Positions 62,867-64,000 of a stretch of DNA of 64,000 nt are shown one piece after another; the stretch's first letter is position 1; each line of letters opens with the position of its first letter. Origin of the DNA: Paraclostridium dentum (GTDB lineage: Bacteria; Bacillota; Clostridia; Peptostreptococcales; Peptostreptococcaceae). The notes below the pieces were generated by a model. The model saw only the letters and a program-made list of their open reading frames with translations, had not been told where the DNA came from and searched no databases. The DNA lies in the NCBI RefSeq assembly GCF_012922555.1, contig NZ_WIPK01000003.1:124001-188000 (forward strand), read 5' to 3'. Made by a program: the position numbers and the translations under genes.

Positions 62867-64000
62867 TTAATGGATAGTTCCCATAACCGTACTCATTACA
62901 AAGTTAAGAATAAACAAGCCACTAAGTACGTACATAGCTACAGAAACATTTTTCCCTTTATTTATAACTAAATTAAGAATTGTATAAACTATAAATCCAA
63001 TAGATATACCATTTACAATATTATAAGTAAAAGGTATTATCGTAATCATTAAGATTATAGATATAGTTTCTATCAAATCTCCTTTTTCTAGATCAAAGAA
63101 AGTTTGTATCATAAGTATTCCTATAAATATAAGAACACTACTTATAACACCATCTGGTATAAGTTTTAATACAGGTATTAAGAACAATGATAGTAAGAAT
63201 AATGTAGCAGATGTAAATGCAGCTACTTTGCTTTTGCCACCAACACTGATCCCTGAGAAGTTTTCAGCTGCAACTATAGTTGGACTTGTTCCACATATTC
63301 CAGCTATTATGTTAGATATTCCAGTTACCTTAAATGATTTTTGGAAATCTTCTTCTCTTTTTAGAGCTCCTAATTGACCATATAAAATTCCCATATTTTC
63401 AAATACTATTACAATTGTTATAGAGAATACTGCTACCATAAACGGTATAGACCAAACATTTTTAAATGACATGCCTAAAAATACTTCTTTAATAGCACCT
63501 ATGTTAAATCCTGCAAAATCTAAACTGCTTAGACTAGTTACTCCCATAATAAGCGATAATACTGTACCGATTATTATACTTATAAGTAAGTTACCTGGTA
63601 CGTTTTTCATATTTAATATTAATATGATAATTAAAGTTACTATACTTAAAAGGGTTTCCTTGTCTGCGATATTACCAATACCTATCATAGTATTTTCATT
63701 ACCTACAACAAGACCACTTTTTTGAAGTCCTATGAATAAGATTAAAAATCCTACTCCTGTAGTTATTGCATGTTTTAAGTTATTTGGTATCGAGTTCATA
63801 AGAATTGAAGTTAGCTTTGTACTTGCTATTAAAGTGAATATTATACCACTTACTAAGACTGCTGCTAAAGCTTCTTGCCATGCTAATCCCATTGATTGAA
63901 CAATAGTATAAGTAAATAATGAGTTTATTCCCATTCCAGGGACTAATATAAGTGGAGTATCTGAGAGTACTCCCATAAGAATTGTAGATATAGTACATGT
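62867..64000 (-). CDS. NCS2-family purine permease (AzgA/PbuG-like), truncated by window
   Basis: A partial open frame of 377 residues running off the window end, with about ten hydrophobic segments. The segment TPLILVPGMGINSLFTYTIV, the VSGIIFTLIASTKL helix and AVFSITIVIVFENMGILYGQ with a following GTSPTIVAAENFSGISVGGKSK are typical of AzgA-type hypoxanthine/guanine transporters. The start lies outside the window; the frame stays open to base 64000, so the ATG at 63976 is internal. Located in the cytoplasmic membrane. Confidence 0.9.
   Translation of the reverse strand, partial: TCTISTILMGVLSDTPLILVPGMGINSLFTYTIVQSMGLAWQEALAAVLVSGIIFTLIASTKLTSILMNSIPNNLKHAITTGVGFLILFIGLQKSGLVVGNENTMIGIGNIADKETLLSIVTLIIILILNMKNVPGNLLISIIIGTVLSLIMGVTSLSSLDFAGFNIGAIKEVFLGMSFKNVWSIPFMVAVFSITIVIVFENMGILYGQLGALKREEDFQKSFKVTGISNIIAGICGTSPTIVAAENFSGISVGGKSKVAAFTSATLFLLSLFLIPVLKLIPDGVISSVLIFIGILMIQTFFDLEKGDLIETISIILMITIIPFTYNIVNGISIGFIVYTILNLVINKGKNVSVAMYVLSGLFILNFVMSTVMGTIH

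Overview
The window is AT-rich DNA from a Gram-positive, low-GC anaerobe. Gene content, strong AGGAGG ribosome binding sites, AGA-dominated arginine codons and the tmRNA tag ANDNYALAA point to the Clostridia, most probably Peptostreptococcaceae (a Paraclostridium, Paeniclostridium or Clostridioides relative). The genus is an inference from sequence style. No rRNA, tRNA or CRISPR array was found.

Layout. (1) 1-14742 is chromosomal core: the end of pgk, then tpiA, gpmI and eno; a CdaR-type regulator with a glycerate kinase / GntP permease / pyruvate kinase operon; then secG, rnr, two small membrane proteins, smpB and ssrA (tmRNA). Unusual long hairpin elements sit after eno, pyk and rnr. (2) 14743-28287 is an integrated element in the 3' end of ssrA. 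It is bounded by a perfect 20-bp repeat and carries a tyrosine integrase, divergent XRE regulators, an excisionase-like protein, a phage replication initiator and a DnaB-type helicase, but no capsid, tail or terminase genes. It is therefore satellite-like or a reduced prophage. Its left edge carries an RnlA/RnlB toxin-antitoxin pair and a TIR-like plus membrane-protein pair. (3) 28288-40594 is punctuated by three more, increasingly decayed copies of the ssrA end, each followed by a hairpin terminator. I read this as a ladder of older insertions. The cargo includes a flavin reductase, a SASA esterase with a PadR regulator, a MerR regulator with an amidinotransferase-family enzyme, a 1226-residue protein with four AAA+ modules followed by two membrane proteins, a duplicated HNH-like protein and a DEAD-box helicase. 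(4) 40.9-64 kb is ordinary chromosome: L25/Ctc, an LtaS/MdoB-like sulfatase-fold enzyme, a TetR/HypB/GltD-like/membrane-protein cluster, a two-component system with an ABC exporter, a glycosylglycerate catabolic cluster (RpiR, PTS EIIABC, GH38, GH13_18), then GNAT, GyrI-like, deformylase and NCS2 permease genes.

How the genes work together. The PTS/GH38/GH13_18 cluster at 53.7-61 kb looks like import and cleavage of mannosyl- and glucosyl-glycerate. It would release glycerate plus sugar phosphate. The operon at 5.9-9.8 kb would import and phosphorylate glycerate to 2-phosphoglycerate, which eno (3.0 kb) and pyk (8.4 kb) carry to pyruvate. The two loci together form a plausible complete route. 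The most promising undescribed material is the TIR/membrane pair beside RnlAB, the four-module AAA+ operon, a possible phosphorylase acting on a PTS-phosphorylated glucosylglycerate, and the structured hairpin elements with a duplicated 3' half.
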